A stretch of DNA of 14,245 nt from Prevotella sp. UBA1378. Lineage in GTDB: Bacteria > Bacteroidota > Bacteroidia > Bacteroidales > Bacteroidaceae. The position numbers and the translations under genes were made by a program. Numbering within the stretch: the first letter of the stretch is position 1; each line of letters begins with the position of its first letter. The stretch covers positions 28,070 to 42,314 of the forward strand of contig DBRC01000050.1 of assembly GCA_002305505.1 (NCBI GenBank), given 5' to 3'. Shown piece after piece: positions 14,155 to 14,245 of this stretch. A model generated the notes under the pieces. That model was not told where the DNA came from and did not search any database. It saw nothing but the letters and a program-made list of their open reading frames with translations.

Positions 14155-14245
14155 AACGTGCACCCTCGCCGGCGATGCCCTCTTGCGCTGCGGCGGCATA
14201 GCCCGTGCGGGGCGGAGGATGTACCCCCGTTTTGATTTTTGGCCA
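14155..14245 (+). repeat. Dispersed intergenic repeat, copy 3 (cut by window end)
   Basis: The reverse complement begins TGGCCAAAAATCAAA, then has CCCGCACGGGCTATGCCGCC, GCAGCGCAAGAGGGCATCGCC and GGCG, in the same order as copy 1. It is inverted relative to copies 1 and 2, and it sits downstream of the plus-strand tRNA, so again its T-rich end (gttttgatttttggcca) faces away from the gene it follows. Confidence 0.65.

Noticed and set aside
1..14245. CRISPR array, transposase, integrase or rRNA
   Set aside because: No regular short direct repeats with spacers, no DDE or tyrosine recombinase motifs, and no rRNA sequence were seen.

Overview
The window looks like a chromosomal segment of a Bacteroidales bacterium (Bacteroides, Phocaeicola, Prevotella or a relative). 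The reasons are the Bacteroidetes-type promoter motif TAnnTTTG, with the -7 box seen as TATCTTTG, TAACTTTG or TACCTTTG in front of several transcription units; a one-protein hybrid two-component regulator with Reg_prop repeats, Y_Y_Y domain, kinase, receiver and AraC domain; signal peptides ending in Ala-Gln; and little Shine-Dalgarno signal. All seven protein genes called with confidence, and one weaker small gene, lie on the minus strand. The only plus-strand gene is a tRNA with anticodon CAT at the right end.

Layout, left to right. (1) 1-120: copy 1 of a dispersed intergenic repeat with a long hairpin. (2) 133-3444: a large secreted multidomain protein of unknown function, with its own promoter. 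(3) 3826-5950: a visibly AT-rich three-gene island, read from right to left: a 291-aa lipoprotein with an Arg-rich segment and a Gly/Ala-rich C-terminus, a 58-aa membrane peptide coupled to it by a TAATG overlap, and a C11 (clostripain-family) cysteine protease lipoprotein that starts inside the small gene. (4) 5951-6394: the leader and promoter of that island, plus repeat copy 2. (5) 6395-10333: an orphan hybrid two-component regulator. (6) 10550-13846: a probable operon in the order HAD-family phosphatase, ribF (riboflavin kinase/FAD synthetase), class C beta-lactamase-fold serine hydrolase. (7) 13847-14245: a divergent promoter region holding a perfect palindrome, the tRNA, its terminator, and repeat copy 3 running into the window edge.

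How the genes may work together. HAD, ribF and the serine hydrolase share one promoter with both -33 and -7 boxes. The most interesting part is the AT-rich island. Its base composition differs from both flanks, its genes overlap, and it pairs an Arg/Lys-specific type of protease with a lipoprotein that carries an RR..R segment ahead of a Gly-rich C-terminus. I infer, without proof, a protease-processed secreted effector or bacteriocin-like toxin with a small membrane partner or immunity peptide. The second notable observation is the three-copy repeat: each copy sits just after the end of a transcription unit and is oriented so that a GC-rich segment (a long hairpin in copy 1) precedes a T-rich tail, as a mobile or amplified terminator would be.
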